Source of the DNA: an uncultured bacterium
GTDB taxonomy: Bacteria > Bacillota > Clostridia > UBA1381
Reading direction: 5' to 3'
NCBI GenBank assembly: GCA_905215805.1
Contig: CAJMRL010000023.1
Span: forward strand, 1 to 47,875
Length of the DNA stretch: 47,875 nucleotides
Below the pieces are notes generated by a model, which made no database searches, had not been told where the DNA came from, and worked only from the letters and a program-made list of their open reading frames with translations. The stretch's first letter is position 1; every line of letters begins with the position of its first letter. A program made the translations under genes and the position numbers. Below, in pieces: positions 17,835 to 25,724 of this stretch.

Positions 17835-18896
17835 ATGGCAGAATTTAATATAGCTTTAATAAAAGGCGACGGCATCGGTCCGGAAATAGTTGACGGCGCT
17901 GTAACTGTTATGGAGGCTGTTGCAAAAAAATACGGTCACAAATTTAATTTTACAAATGTACTTATGGGAGGCTGCGCAATTGATGCTACAGGCGAGCCTC
18001 TTCCTCAGGAAACAATCGACATATGCAAAAAGTCTGATTCTGTACTTCTCGGTGCTGTAGGAGGACCAAAATGGGATGGCTGCCCAAAAAGACCGGAGGT
18101 CGGACTTCTTGGAATACGAAAAGCTCTTGAGCTTTATTCGAACCTTAGACCATCTATTTTAAAGTCTCAGCTCAAAGAAGCTTCGCCTTTAAAGGACGAG
18201 AAATTGGAAAATGGTCTTAATGTAATGGTTGTTCGAGAACTTACCGGCGGAATCTACTTCGGAAAACGCGAAAAGGCAGAAGACGGCTCATGGGCTTCAG
18301 ATGAAGAACGTTACAGTGTCGAAGAAGTTCGCCGTATAGGCAAAATAGCATTTGAAACTGCTATGCTCCGAAATAAAAAGCTTGTATCCGTTGATAAGGC
18401 AAATGTTCTTGAATCTTCACGTCTTTGGAGAAAAACTATAACCGAAATGGCAAAGGATTATCCCGAGGTTGAGCTTTCGCATATGTATGTTGACAATGCT
18501 GCAATGCAGCTTGCAATAAATCCGGCTCAATTTGATGTAATAGTGACGTCAAATATATTCGGTGATATTCTTTCTGATTTATCATCGGCCATAGCCGGTT
18601 CAATCGGTATGCTCCCATCAGCGTCTCTTGGAGCTACAAAATGTGGAATGTATGAACCCATTCATGGAAGTGCACCCGATATTGCCGGTATGGATATAGC
18701 CAATCCTATTGCTACAATCGTCAGCGCTGCTATGATGATGGAAATGTCTTTTGGTCTTGTAGATGAAGCAAAGGCTGTAAACGACAGTGTTGATAAGGTT
18801 CTTAATATGGGTTATAGAACGACAGATATTATGTCTGAGGGAATGACCAAAGTAGGATGTAAAGAAATGTCAAGACTTATTGCAGAAAATATTTAA
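17835..18896 (+). CDS. leuB: 3-isopropylmalate dehydrogenase
   Basis: A 353-residue NAD-dependent oxidative decarboxylase of the isocitrate/isopropylmalate family. It starts with the typical LIKGDGIGPEIVDGA. The substrate Arg residues fall in LELYSNLRPS and VVRELTGGIYFG. The Tyr/Lys pair and metal Asp residues fall in VDNAAMQLAINPAQFDVIVTSN and FGDILSDLSS, and the nucleotide loop in EPIHGSAPDIAG. Length is standard. It is preceded by AAGGAG and followed after 32 bp by engB. Confidence 0.95.
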   Translation: MAEFNIALIKGDGIGPEIVDGAVTVMEAVAKKYGHKFNFTNVLMGGCAIDATGEPLPQETIDICKKSDSVLLGAVGGPKWDGCPKRPEVGLLGIRKALELYSNLRPSILKSQLKEASPLKDEKLENGLNVMVVRELTGGIYFGKREKAEDGSWASDEERYSVEEVRRIGKIAFETAMLRNKKLVSVDKANVLESSRLWRKTITEMAKDYPEVELSHMYVDNAAMQLAINPAQFDVIVTSNIFGDILSDLSSAIAGSIGMLPSASLGATKCGMYEPIHGSAPDIAGMDIANPIATIVSAAMMMEMSFGLVDEAKAVNDSVDKVLNMGYRTTDIMSEGMTKVGCKEMSRLIAENI

Positions 18897-18928
18897 TTTT
18901 AAATATAACTTTTGAAAGGAAACGATTT

Positions 18929-19531
18929 ATGAATATTCATAACGCTTCAATAAAAACCTCGGCTGTATCCCCGAAACAATATCCGGCAGACGGTAAACTC
19001 GAATTTGCCTTTGCCGGACGTTCAAATGTTGGAAAATCGTCAATGATTAACAAACTTTTGAATAGAAAATCCCTTGCAAGAGTCAGCGGTACTCCCGGTA
19101 AAACGGTTACCATAAATTTTTATGACATTGATGATACCATTTACCTTGTTGACCTTCCCGGATATGGATTTGCAAGACGTTCCAAGGAAGAGCAGGCAAA
19201 ATGGGGTAAAATGATGGAAGACTATTTGGCAAATCGTGAACCATTGGTACAGACGATCCTTTTGGTTGACAGCCGTCATAAACCCTCACAAGATGACCAT
19301 ATTATGGCGGATTGGATAAGACATTATCATGACAGACTTATAGTTATTGCTACAAAAATTGATAAGCTTAAAAAGCGTGAAATCGAAAGCAATCTCGAAA
19401 TGATTTACAACGATTTGGAATTAACCGATGATGATATTCTTGTTCCCTTCAGTGTTAATGACGAGGAAGGAAGAGTTACTGTATGGGATATGATAGAGAT
19501 GATGATCGCATCAGAAAAATATGACAAATAA
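18929..19531 (+). CDS. engB: ribosome biogenesis GTP-binding protein EngB/YsxC
   Basis: A 200-residue small GTPase needed for assembly of the large ribosomal subunit. G1 is GRSNVGKSSMIN, the switch region is SGTPGKTVTINFYD, G3 is DLPGYGFARRS and G4 is TKIDK. AAAGGA precedes the ATG at 18929. It is last in the leucine operon, an odd metabolic partner; in many Firmicutes it follows lon and clpX instead. A 15-bp terminator follows. Confidence 0.95.
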   Translation: MNIHNASIKTSAVSPKQYPADGKLEFAFAGRSNVGKSSMINKLLNRKSLARVSGTPGKTVTINFYDIDDTIYLVDLPGYGFARRSKEEQAKWGKMMEDYLANREPLVQTILLVDSRHKPSQDDHIMADWIRHYHDRLIVIATKIDKLKKREIESNLEMIYNDLELTDDDILVPFSVNDEEGRVTVWDMIEMMIASEKYDK

Positions 19532-19572
19532 TTTTAAAAGTCAGATGTTTCCATACAGTGCTGACTGCATAC

Positions 19573-19615
19573 AGAGCCGTCTTACAAATTTTGTGAGACG
19601 GCTCTTGATTTTAAA
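19573..19615 (+). terminator. terminator of the leuCDB-engB operon
   Basis: A 15-bp stem (19573-19587 with 19591-19605; one G-T pair) with a very short AT loop is followed by TTGATTTT. Confidence 0.88.
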
Positions 19616-19636
19616 CAAATAAATTATAGCAACAAA

Positions 19637-19678
19637 TAAAACGCTTATCCAGATCAAAAATCTGAAATAAGCGTTTTA
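19637..19678 (-). terminator. terminator downstream of nfnB
   Basis: An 11-bp stem AAAACGCTTAT (19638-19648) with ATAAGCGTTTT (19667-19677) encloses a small inner AGAT/ATCT stem. Read on the minus strand it ends in TTTTATTTG, about 60 bp after the nfnB stop. Confidence 0.75.
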
Positions 19679-19737
19679 TAACATATCAGAATCCCACAGC
19701 ACTCACTGCTAACCGCTTTTATTACAGTATAATGGGA

Positions 19738-21123
19738 TTATTTTAATTCATTATCAATAGCCTCAGCAGCTGCTTTACCAGCTCCCATAGCAAGTATAAC
19801 TGTTGCAGCACCGGTAACAACATCTCCGCCGGCATATACATGATCCTTTGACGTCTTTCCTGTATCATCAGCAACTATACAGCCTCTTCTGTTTGTTTCA
19901 AGACCTTTTGTTGTCTTTCTGATAAGCGGATTTGGTGTCTGGCCTATAGCAACAACTACAGTATCAACATCAATAACCTCTTCACTGCCCTCAATCGGTA
20001 CAGGACGTCTTCTTCCGCTTTCGTCCGGCTCTCCAAGCTCCATTTTTATAACTTCCATACCTTTTACCCAGCCATCTTCATTTCCAAGAATCTTTGTTGG
20101 GTTTTGAAGAAGCTTAAATTCGATTCCCTCTTCTTCTGCATGGAACACTTCTTCAGCTCTTGCAGGAAGCTCTTCTCTGCCTCGTCTATATACTATATAA
20201 ACATCCTCAGCTCCAAGTCTCTTAGCGCTTCTTGCTGCATCCATGGCAACGTTACCGCCTCCAAGAACAGCTACCTTCTTTCCGACATATACAGGAGTAT
20301 CATAATCCGGGAACTTGTATCCTTTCATAAGATTTATTCTTGTAAGGAACTCATTTGCACTGTATACACCATTAAGACTTTCACCGTCTATTCCCATAAA
20401 ATGAGGAAGTCCGGCTCCAGAACCTATGTAAACGGCATCAAATCCCATATCTTCAAGCAATTCGTCTACTGTAAGAGTCTTACCGACAACAACATTTGTC
20501 TCAATGTCAACGCCCATTGCCTTAAGATTAGATATCTCTTTCTGTACAATATCCTTCGGAAGTCTAAATTCAGGAATACCGTACATCAAAACTCCGCCTG
20601 CTGTATGGAATGCTTCATAAATCGTAACAGCATATCCTTTCTTTGCAAGATCTCCTGCCACCGTAAGACCTGAAGGACCTGAACCTACAACCGCAACCTT
20701 TTTACCATTATGCTTTGGAACTTCAATTTTATCCTCTACATGATTCATATGATAATCAGCAACAAATCTTTCAAGACGTCCGATAGCCACCGGTTCATTT
20801 TTAATTCCTCTTACACATTTTGATTCACATTGTTTTTCTTGTGGACATACTCTTCCGCATATTGCCGGTAAAGCATTAGTTTCCTTTATTTTTTGATATG
20901 CTTCCTCAAATTTACCTTCTGCTACAAACGCAATAAATTCAGGAATTTTTACGCTTACTGGACAACCCTGCATACACGGCTTATGCTTACAGTTCAGACA
21001 TCTCTTCGCTTCATCTATAGCCATTTCTTCAGTATATCCTGTTGTCACTTCAAGAAAATTCTTATTTCTTACATTAGGACATTGCTCCGGCATCGGATTT
21101 TTGTCCGGTCTCATATTAGCCAT
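19738..21123 (-). CDS. nfnB: NfnB/GltA-type NADPH oxidoreductase subunit
   Basis: A 461-residue flavoprotein with two 4Fe-4S clusters. The N-terminal Cys blocks (CLNCKHKPCMQGCP and CGRVCPQEKQCESKC) bind the clusters, followed by an FAD loop GSGPSGLTVAGDLAKKGY and an NADPH Rossmann loop GGGNVAMDAARSA. Alone it would be called glutamate synthase small subunit, but no large glutamate synthase gene is present. Directly upstream is the NfnA-like gene, so it is best read as the large subunit of the electron-bifurcating NADH-dependent ferredoxin:NADP oxidoreductase. NfnAB couples reduced ferredoxin and NADH to NADPH formation in anaerobes. The gap to nfnA is 18 bp. Confidence 0.88.
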   Translation of the reverse strand: MANMRPDKNPMPEQCPNVRNKNFLEVTTGYTEEMAIDEAKRCLNCKHKPCMQGCPVSVKIPEFIAFVAEGKFEEAYQKIKETNALPAICGRVCPQEKQCESKCVRGIKNEPVAIGRLERFVADYHMNHVEDKIEVPKHNGKKVAVVGSGPSGLTVAGDLAKKGYAVTIYEAFHTAGGVLMYGIPEFRLPKDIVQKEISNLKAMGVDIETNVVVGKTLTVDELLEDMGFDAVYIGSGAGLPHFMGIDGESLNGVYSANEFLTRINLMKGYKFPDYDTPVYVGKKVAVLGGGNVAMDAARSAKRLGAEDVYIVYRRGREELPARAEEVFHAEEEGIEFKLLQNPTKILGNEDGWVKGMEVIKMELGEPDESGRRRPVPIEGSEEVIDVDTVVVAIGQTPNPLIRKTTKGLETNRRGCIVADDTGKTSKDHVYAGGDVVTGAATVILAMGAGKAAAEAIDNELK

Positions 21124-21141
21124 TTTAAAATCCTCCCTAAA

Positions 21142-21993
21142 TCAATCATTTATATTGGTTCTGCCTATTCTGCAATGACCTTCTTTACAGGACTTTTCTT
21201 CATAATCCTTAAACATTCTTCCGCGTTTCATTGCTGTATCCCAATCTATCTTATGACCATCAAAATCAGGACCATCCACACAGGCAAACTTTGTTTCTCC
21301 ATCGACAATAATACGGCATCCTCCGCACATTCCGGTTCCGTCTATCATAATCGGATTCATGGAAACCGTAGTCGGAATATCATATTTTTCGGTAAGTTTA
21401 CATACAAACTTCATCATTACAAGAGGTCCGATTGCTATAACTTCGTCAAACTGTTCTCCTGCATCTATTTCCTTTTGAAGCATATCTGTAACAAATCCCT
21501 GATTACCATTTGAACCGTCATCTGTTGCCACAATAAGCTTATTGGACACTTCTTTAAGCTCATCTTCAAGAATTATAAGATCTTTGTTTCTAAAACCTGT
21601 AATTACAGTTACATCTGCCCCAAGTTGATGGAGCTTCTTAGCCTGCGGATAAGCGATAGCAGTACCCAATCCGCCGCCTATAACAGCAACTTTTTTCAAT
21701 CCTTCCAAAGGAGTCGGCATACCGAGCGGTCCGACAAAATCAAGCAAATATTCTCCTTCCTCAATCTGAGCAAGGTCCTTTGTTGTTTTTCCTACAATCT
21801 GAACTATTATTGTAACAGTACCCTTTTCACGGTCAAAATCCGCAATAGTAAAAGGCACTCTTTCCCCGTGCTCGTCAATTCTAAGAATAATGAACTGACC
21901 CGGCTCTGCTTTTTTCGCTATAAGCGGTGCTTCGACCTCCATAAGAAAAATCTGAGGGTTAAGCACATTCTTTTTTACAATTTTATAAGCCAT
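21142..21993 (-). CDS. nfnA: NfnA-type FAD/NAD-binding subunit
   Basis: A 283-residue ferredoxin-NADP reductase-like protein (FAD domain about 1-95, with RVPFTIADFD; NAD domain about 100-215, with VIGGGLGTAIAYPQAKKL). The C-terminal Cys group MCGGCRI...FACVDGPDF binds a 2Fe-2S cluster, as in NfnA and in dihydroorotate dehydrogenase PyrK. Because it sits directly before nfnB on the same strand, the Nfn assignment is preferred to PyrK; there is no pyrD nearby. The ATG follows TTAGAGGTG. Confidence 0.88.
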   Translation of the reverse strand: MAYKIVKKNVLNPQIFLMEVEAPLIAKKAEPGQFIILRIDEHGERVPFTIADFDREKGTVTIIVQIVGKTTKDLAQIEEGEYLLDFVGPLGMPTPLEGLKKVAVIGGGLGTAIAYPQAKKLHQLGADVTVITGFRNKDLIILEDELKEVSNKLIVATDDGSNGNQGFVTDMLQKEIDAGEQFDEVIAIGPLVMMKFVCKLTEKYDIPTTVSMNPIMIDGTGMCGGCRIIVDGETKFACVDGPDFDGHKIDWDTAMKRGRMFKDYEEKSCKEGHCRIGRTNIND

Positions 21994-22195
21994 GTTTTCA
22001 CCTCTAAATTAATATTAATAGCCAAATCGGCATAACTTATATAACCTTTAATCTTAGCCTAATGATTATAATATCACATTTCGGCAAAAAATTCAATATA
22101 TATTATAAAAGTTTTAAAAAATTTCTGCGGTTTGTAAAATATACCGTATACATTTAATATAAGTTCGCTATTTTATACAAAAGTATTTGAAGAGT

Positions 22196-22224
22196 AACAA
22201 AACTATAATAAAAAACATATACTA
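22196..22224 (+). promoter_or_regulatory. putative sigma-K-type promoter
   Basis: AACA (22196-22199) followed after 16 bp by CATATACTA (22216-22224) fits the published Bacillus subtilis sigma-K pattern mACm-N16-CATAnnnTA. No sigma-A-type -35 is seen at the right distance. It implies late mother-cell expression of the small gene downstream; this is inference from pattern only. Confidence 0.5.
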
Positions 22225-22241
22225 AACTGTAGCCGGTAAAA

Positions 22242-22302
22242 TCTCTTAAGTACATAAATAGACAGCGCAATAGCTGTCTAAATATCAAATTAAGAGAGGA
22301 GA
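22242..22302 (+). promoter_or_regulatory. leader structure that can mask the ribosome site
   Basis: TCTCTTAA (22242-22249) can pair with TTAAGAGA (22290-22297), which overlaps the ribosome site GAGAGGAGA of the small gene. Between them is a second perfect hairpin, TAGACAGC (22259-22266) with GCTGTCTA (22273-22280). The nested structure would reduce translation until opened. Confidence 0.45.
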
Positions 22303-22310
22303 TGTAAATT

Positions 22311-22574
22311 ATGTCGATGCCGGTGATTACCGCCAGCTGCACGTCAAGAGTTCAGGCAATTAATGATCTCTTGGAGTCAATAGCTCTTCAGGAAACCGGA
22401 CTCAGCCATGTAATTAATGCTGAAGGAGAAAAAATCCAAGCTGCTATTGCATATAAATGTGCTTCTATTGATGACATTATAGCTGTAAATGAGTCGGTTA
22501 AAAACACTATTGATGCTATAAGAAATTACGAGCAGGTACTTCTTGAGAAGCTTAACGCATTATTGGAGCAATAA
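22311..22574 (+). CDS. small conserved protein, possible spore-surface protein
   Basis: An 87-residue, mostly helical protein with no signal peptide or membrane segment. Its central block SIALQETGLSHVINAEGEKI matches a motif I recall from short or collagen-like spore-surface proteins of Firmicutes (pattern SIAxxExxLSHxINAEGEKIQ), followed by a helix rich in Ile, Asn and Glu that could be a coiled coil. No enzymatic residues are evident. AGAGAGGAGAT lies 8 bases before the ATG. The sigma-K-like promoter and the presence of sigK in this window support a late-sporulation role, but this remains inference. Confidence 0.75.
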   Translation: MSMPVITASCTSRVQAINDLLESIALQETGLSHVINAEGEKIQAAIAYKCASIDDIIAVNESVKNTIDAIRNYEQVLLEKLNALLEQ

Positions 22575-22610
22575 AAATTCGTTTAACGAATAATGTTTGC
22601 TTCAGATAAA

Positions 22611-22660
22611 AACAGCCTCTGCGGGTTTACAGTTTATCCGCAGAGGCTGTTGAACTATTT
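22611..22660. terminator. bidirectional terminator between the small gene and dtd
   Basis: A perfect 14-bp stem AACAGCCTCTGCGG (22611-22624) with CCGCAGAGGCTGTT (22638-22651). On the minus strand it is followed by TTTTTATCTG; on the plus strand the T-tract is weaker. Confidence 0.85.
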
Positions 22661-22668
22661 TAAATCAG

Positions 22669-23112
22669 TTATTTTGCACTGTCAAGCAATATTGTAACCG
22701 GTCCGTCGTTAAGCAGCTCAACCTTCATATCTGCTCCAAAGCGTCCTGTTTCGCAATGCAAACCGCTTTCTTTTACATATTCAACAAACTTCTCATACAT
22801 CATTTCTGCCTCTTTAGGAGGCATTGCACTGTCAAATGACGGACGCCTTCCTCTACGACAGTCACCATAGAGTGTAAACTGAGAAATTATCAAAAACTCT
22901 CCGTTTATATCTCTGACGCTCAAATTCATCTTATCATTTTCATCACTAAAAATTCTGAGCCCAAGCGCTTTATCCGCTATATATTTAATGTCATCCTCTG
23001 TATCTTCCCTGCCTATTCCTAAAAATATAAGCAAGCCTGCTCCCGAACGTCCTATAATTTCTCCGTCAACCTTTACATGTGCATTTTGTATACGCTGTAT
23101 TACGGCTCTCAT
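22669..23112 (-). CDS. dtd: D-aminoacyl-tRNA deacylase
   Basis: A 147-residue enzyme that removes D-amino acids and glycine from mischarged tRNA. The start is the ATG at 23112 (MRAVIQRI), 5 bases after GAGGTG; a GTG two codons earlier overlaps the site. Conserved parts are VKVDGEIIGRSGAGLLIFLGI, the catalytic SQFTLYGDCRRGRRPSFD and the C-terminal Gly-cisPro loop NDGPVTILLDS. It begins 2 bp after the ABC-F stop, so the two translation-quality genes form one unit. Confidence 0.93.
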   Translation of the reverse strand: MRAVIQRIQNAHVKVDGEIIGRSGAGLLIFLGIGREDTEDDIKYIADKALGLRIFSDENDKMNLSVRDINGEFLIISQFTLYGDCRRGRRPSFDSAMPPKEAEMMYEKFVEYVKESGLHCETGRFGADMKVELLNDGPVTILLDSAK

Positions 23113-23114
23113 AA

Positions 23115-25028
23115 TCACACCTCATATCCATTTTCATCTATTAAAGCCTGGAGTTCTTCCCACTCGGAAAAATACTTCTCTAACTCTGATTCAAGAGTGT
23201 CAATTTCCTTCTGCAAATCATTCGCCTTTACAAAATCCGTTGCGATTTCCGGATTCTCGAATAGTTTGTTTTTTGACTCAATTTCATCTTCCAAACTCGA
23301 AATATTTTCCTCGACCTTTTTAAATCTGTTTATAATCTTACGCTTTTCCGCCGCAAGTCTCTTATGCTCTTTATATTCAATGTTTTTAGGAATTTCTTTT
23401 TTTTCTTTCTCTACTGTTTCTGTCCGTCTATGCTCAAGAAAATAATCATATCCTCCATTATAGCTTTCAAGTCCGTCTTCCGTCATATAAATTATCCTAT
23501 CTGCAAGCTTATTTATAAAATAACGGTCATGAGAAACCATAAGCATTGTTCCATCATAATCGGAAAGCGCATTTTCCAAAGCCTCTCTTGAATCTATATC
23601 CAAATGGTTAGTAGGCTCGTCCATAACCAAGAAATTAGCCGTCTTAAGCATAAGCTTCACCAGCTCTACTCTTGCCCTTTCCCCTCCGGAAAGTTTCTTT
23701 ATTTCCTTAAATACATCTTCTCCGCGAAATAAAAACACCGCAAGCGCATTTCTTATTTCTGTAACAGTCATATTTGGATATTCGTCATATACCTCATCAA
23801 ATACGGTCTTATTCATATCTAAATTTTCTTGTATCTGATCATAATATCCTATAAATATATTTGAACCTATTTTGTATTCTCCTGAAGAAGGAGCATATAT
23901 TCCCATGAGGATCTTCAATAACGTTGTCTTACCACATCCATTGGGACCCAAAATAAATACCTTTTCGCCTTTTTTTATATGAAGCTGTGCATTTTTAAAT
24001 ATCGTTTTCTCTCCGAATTTCATCGAAAGCCCCTGTGCTGTAACAACGTCTTGTCCTCCTCCCTCGCATGCTTTAAATTTAAAGGTCATATCATCAAGTG
24101 TTTCAACAGGTTTTACCAGCGTGCTTTCAAGTTTATCTATAACCTTTTGTTTTGATTCCGCTGTTTTTATATTCCTCTCCCTGTTCCAGCGCCTCTGCTG
24201 CTCCACAATAGATTCAAGACGTTCAATTTCAGCCATTGTATTGGCATAATTTCTTTCCTCTGTTTTTTTGTCTATTTCCCTTTGCGCCATATAAGCACTG
24301 TAATTTCCGTTGTAACTCCTGAACCGTCCATTTTCCATCTCAAATGTCTTATTTGTCACTCTGTCTAAAAAATAACGGTCATGTGAAATCACAATAAATG
24401 CTGTTTTACAGCTCTGTAAAAAGCTCTCAAGCCATTCAACCGACTCAATATCAAGATGATTTGTAGGCTCATCAAGCAACAATAAATTTGCATCGGAAAG
24501 AAGTATCTTACCCAAAGCAACTCTTGTCTTTTGTCCTCCTGACAAACGGTTGACACGCAAAGAAAATTCCTCTTCGCTAAATCCCAGCCCTTTAAGAGTA
24601 CTTTTAATTTTACTTTTGTAGAAAAAGCCATCAAGCTCTTCAAATCTTTCCTGAAGTCTTGTCTGTTTTAGTACCAGTGCATCTATATCCCCTTTTCCGG
24701 ATTCTATGTCAAATCTTATATCATCGAGCTGCTGCTCAATATCTATGACCTCCGAAAATGCGCCGAGCATTTCATCCATAATTGTATTCTCGCTATCGGA
24801 ACAAGCATATTGATCAAGATACCCTATCTTCGTAAGTTTATTTTTGAAAATTTCTCCGTCATCGTAATCCATTTGACCTGTAATTATTTTAAAAAGTGTA
24901 GATTTTCCCGCTCCGTTTATTCCGACAAATCCGATCTTATCTGAACTGTCTATACTAAAAGAAACTCCGTCAAATAATGTTTCGTCAAGAAACATCTTTT
25001 TGATCCCGCTTCCATTCATTAATATCAT
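23115..25028 (-). CDS. ABC-F family ribosome-associated ATPase
   Basis: A 637-residue soluble protein with two ATP-binding cassettes and no membrane segment, as in ABC-F factors acting at the ribosomal E site. The first cassette (about 1-230) has Walker A GINGAGKST and signature LSGGQKTRVALG; the second (about 320-520) has GPNGCGKTT and LSGGERARVELV. The P-site tRNA interaction linker lies between (about 235-320). The C-terminal 120 residues are a charged coiled coil (HKRLAAEKRKI...), as in Uup/YdiF types. It is most like the housekeeping YdiF/Uup branch; a role in antibiotic protection cannot be excluded. GAGAGGA precedes the ATG. Confidence 0.9.
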   Translation of the reverse strand: MILMNGSGIKKMFLDETLFDGVSFSIDSSDKIGFVGINGAGKSTLFKIITGQMDYDDGEIFKNKLTKIGYLDQYACSDSENTIMDEMLGAFSEVIDIEQQLDDIRFDIESGKGDIDALVLKQTRLQERFEELDGFFYKSKIKSTLKGLGFSEEEFSLRVNRLSGGQKTRVALGKILLSDANLLLLDEPTNHLDIESVEWLESFLQSCKTAFIVISHDRYFLDRVTNKTFEMENGRFRSYNGNYSAYMAQREIDKKTEERNYANTMAEIERLESIVEQQRRWNRERNIKTAESKQKVIDKLESTLVKPVETLDDMTFKFKACEGGGQDVVTAQGLSMKFGEKTIFKNAQLHIKKGEKVFILGPNGCGKTTLLKILMGIYAPSSGEYKIGSNIFIGYYDQIQENLDMNKTVFDEVYDEYPNMTVTEIRNALAVFLFRGEDVFKEIKKLSGGERARVELVKLMLKTANFLVMDEPTNHLDIDSREALENALSDYDGTMLMVSHDRYFINKLADRIIYMTEDGLESYNGGYDYFLEHRRTETVEKEKKEIPKNIEYKEHKRLAAEKRKIINRFKKVEENISSLEDEIESKNKLFENPEIATDFVKANDLQKEIDTLESELEKYFSEWEELQALIDENGYEV

Positions 25029-25155
25029 ACCTGTTTTCCTCTCAGTATATTTAAAATTTGATAATATATGCTTTCAAAAACAATTTAAAACCTATATTAC
25101 ATTATACCTCTAAAAACGAAATTTGTCAACGATAAACACTTCCAAGCATCTTTAT

Positions 25156-25452
25156 CTACCTTTTCTCTCTGAAACAGCTTACTAAATCAACAAGAACCGC
25201 TACTTCTTTTTTGGATAATCCTTCTACTCTTAAGGACGCTCCATCATCCAATCCCAAAAGATAATCTGTAGATACATTGAATATTTTCGCAAGCTCTACA
25301 ACCATAGGAGTCGACGGCACCGACAAACCCATTTCCCAACCATTTATACTTGAACGCGTGAGTTTCAGTTTTCTTGCCAATTCTGCCTGTGTATATCCCA
25401 TTTGCTCTCTAAGCTGCTTAATTTTATCGGCCATATAAAATAACTCTTTCAA
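25156..25452 (-). CDS. XRE-family helix-turn-helix regulator
   Basis: A 98-residue DNA-binding protein. A Cro/C1-type HTH covers about residues 12-65 (LREQMGYTQAELARKLKLTR, then SSINGWEMG). The short tail KKEVAVLVDLVSCFREK may dimerise. The start is a TTG at 25452 with GAGGTG 7 bases before it; the ATG at 25434 is an alternative with no clear site. It stands alone, divergent from the promoter of the RNA candidate before sigK, so that region may be a target. Confidence 0.85.
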   Translation of the reverse strand: MKELFYMADKIKQLREQMGYTQAELARKLKLTRSSINGWEMGLSVPSTPMVVELAKIFNVSTDYLLGLDDGASLRVEGLSKKEVAVLVDLVSCFREKR

Positions 25453-25521
25453 ATCATTTTCACCTCATAATTATTATACACTAATCAAAATGATACAGTC
25501 TTATCAATTAGATATTTTTAC

Positions 25522-25550
25522 TTGACAAAGTTATGTTTATATAGTATAAT
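25522..25550 (+). promoter_or_regulatory. consensus promoter of the RNA upstream of sigK
   Basis: Perfect TTGACA (25522-25527), 17 bp and perfect TATAAT (25545-25550). Transcription would start near 25557 and meet the terminator at 25617-25650. Confidence 0.88.
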
Positions 25551-25556
25551 ATAATC

Positions 25557-25650
25557 GGTTGATACGATATACAGTACCTCACTGCTCCACCACTTTATAT
25601 TTTGAGGATTATCAACTAAAAATCGGCTTACATACAGAGCCGATTTTTTT
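25557..25650 (+). ncRNA. candidate small RNA or attenuated leader before sigK
   Basis: A transcript of about 90 nt is bounded by a perfect promoter and a strong terminator and has no reading frame of note. Predicted fold: closing stem GTTGATA (25558-25564) with TATCAAC (25610-25616), an inner stem CCTCA (25577-25581) with TGAGG (25603-25607), then the terminator hairpin. The loop holds pyrimidine-rich ACCTCACTGCTCCACC, which resembles an anti-Shine-Dalgarno sequence. Either it is a free small RNA or a terminator-controlled leader of sigK. It matches no riboswitch class I can recall. Confidence 0.6.
25617..25650 (+). terminator. terminator of the RNA upstream of sigK
   Basis: Stem AATCGGCT (25621-25628) with AGCCGATT (25638-25645), extended by flanking A/T pairs, then a T-run to 25650. 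Confidence 0.88.
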
Positions 25651-25663
25651 GCAGTCTCTTTAG

Positions 25664-25692
25664 ATATTTTCCACTCTTATCTTTCATAAAAT
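25664..25692 (+). promoter_or_regulatory. possible sigma-E-like promoter of sigK
   Basis: ATATT (25664-25668), 16 bp, CATAAAAT (25685-25692) loosely resembles the mother-cell sigma-E pattern (ATATT and CATACAnT). It lies between the terminator and the sigK ribosome site. Sigma-E control of sigK is known in Bacillus; here it is only a weak pattern match. Confidence 0.3.
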
Positions 25693-25724
25693 ATATAAAA
25701 GTTTTATTAGAGGAGGTCTTGTAT

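Larger units (their letters stand above)
21994..22310. other. divergent spacer between nfnA and the small spore-type gene
   Basis: The region is A+T-rich. A TATAAT-like box facing nfnA lies near 22065-22070 without a clear partner. The right half holds the sigma-K-like promoter and the structured leader listed separately. Confidence 0.6.

Noticed and set aside
19738..21123. Glutamate synthase small subunit as the name for the nfnB gene
   Set aside because: There is no large glutamate synthase subunit nearby, and the NfnA-type gene sits directly upstream; Nfn is the better reading.
20104..21513. Long open frames on the plus strand opposite nfnB and nfnA (189 and 206 codons)
   Set aside because: They are Ser/Cys/His/Tyr-rich translations of the reverse strand, with no ribosome site or family resemblance; nfnB and nfnA explain the region.
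21142..21993. PyrK (dihydroorotate dehydrogenase electron-transfer subunit) for the nfnA gene
   Set aside because: No pyrD or other pyrimidine genes are adjacent, and pairing with nfnB fits NfnAB.
19568..25642. Shared 12-mer CATACAGAGCCG at 19568-19579 and 25631-25642, both at terminators
   Set aside because: Many 12-base matches are expected by chance in 48 kb, and the flanks do not align; not a repeat family on this evidence.
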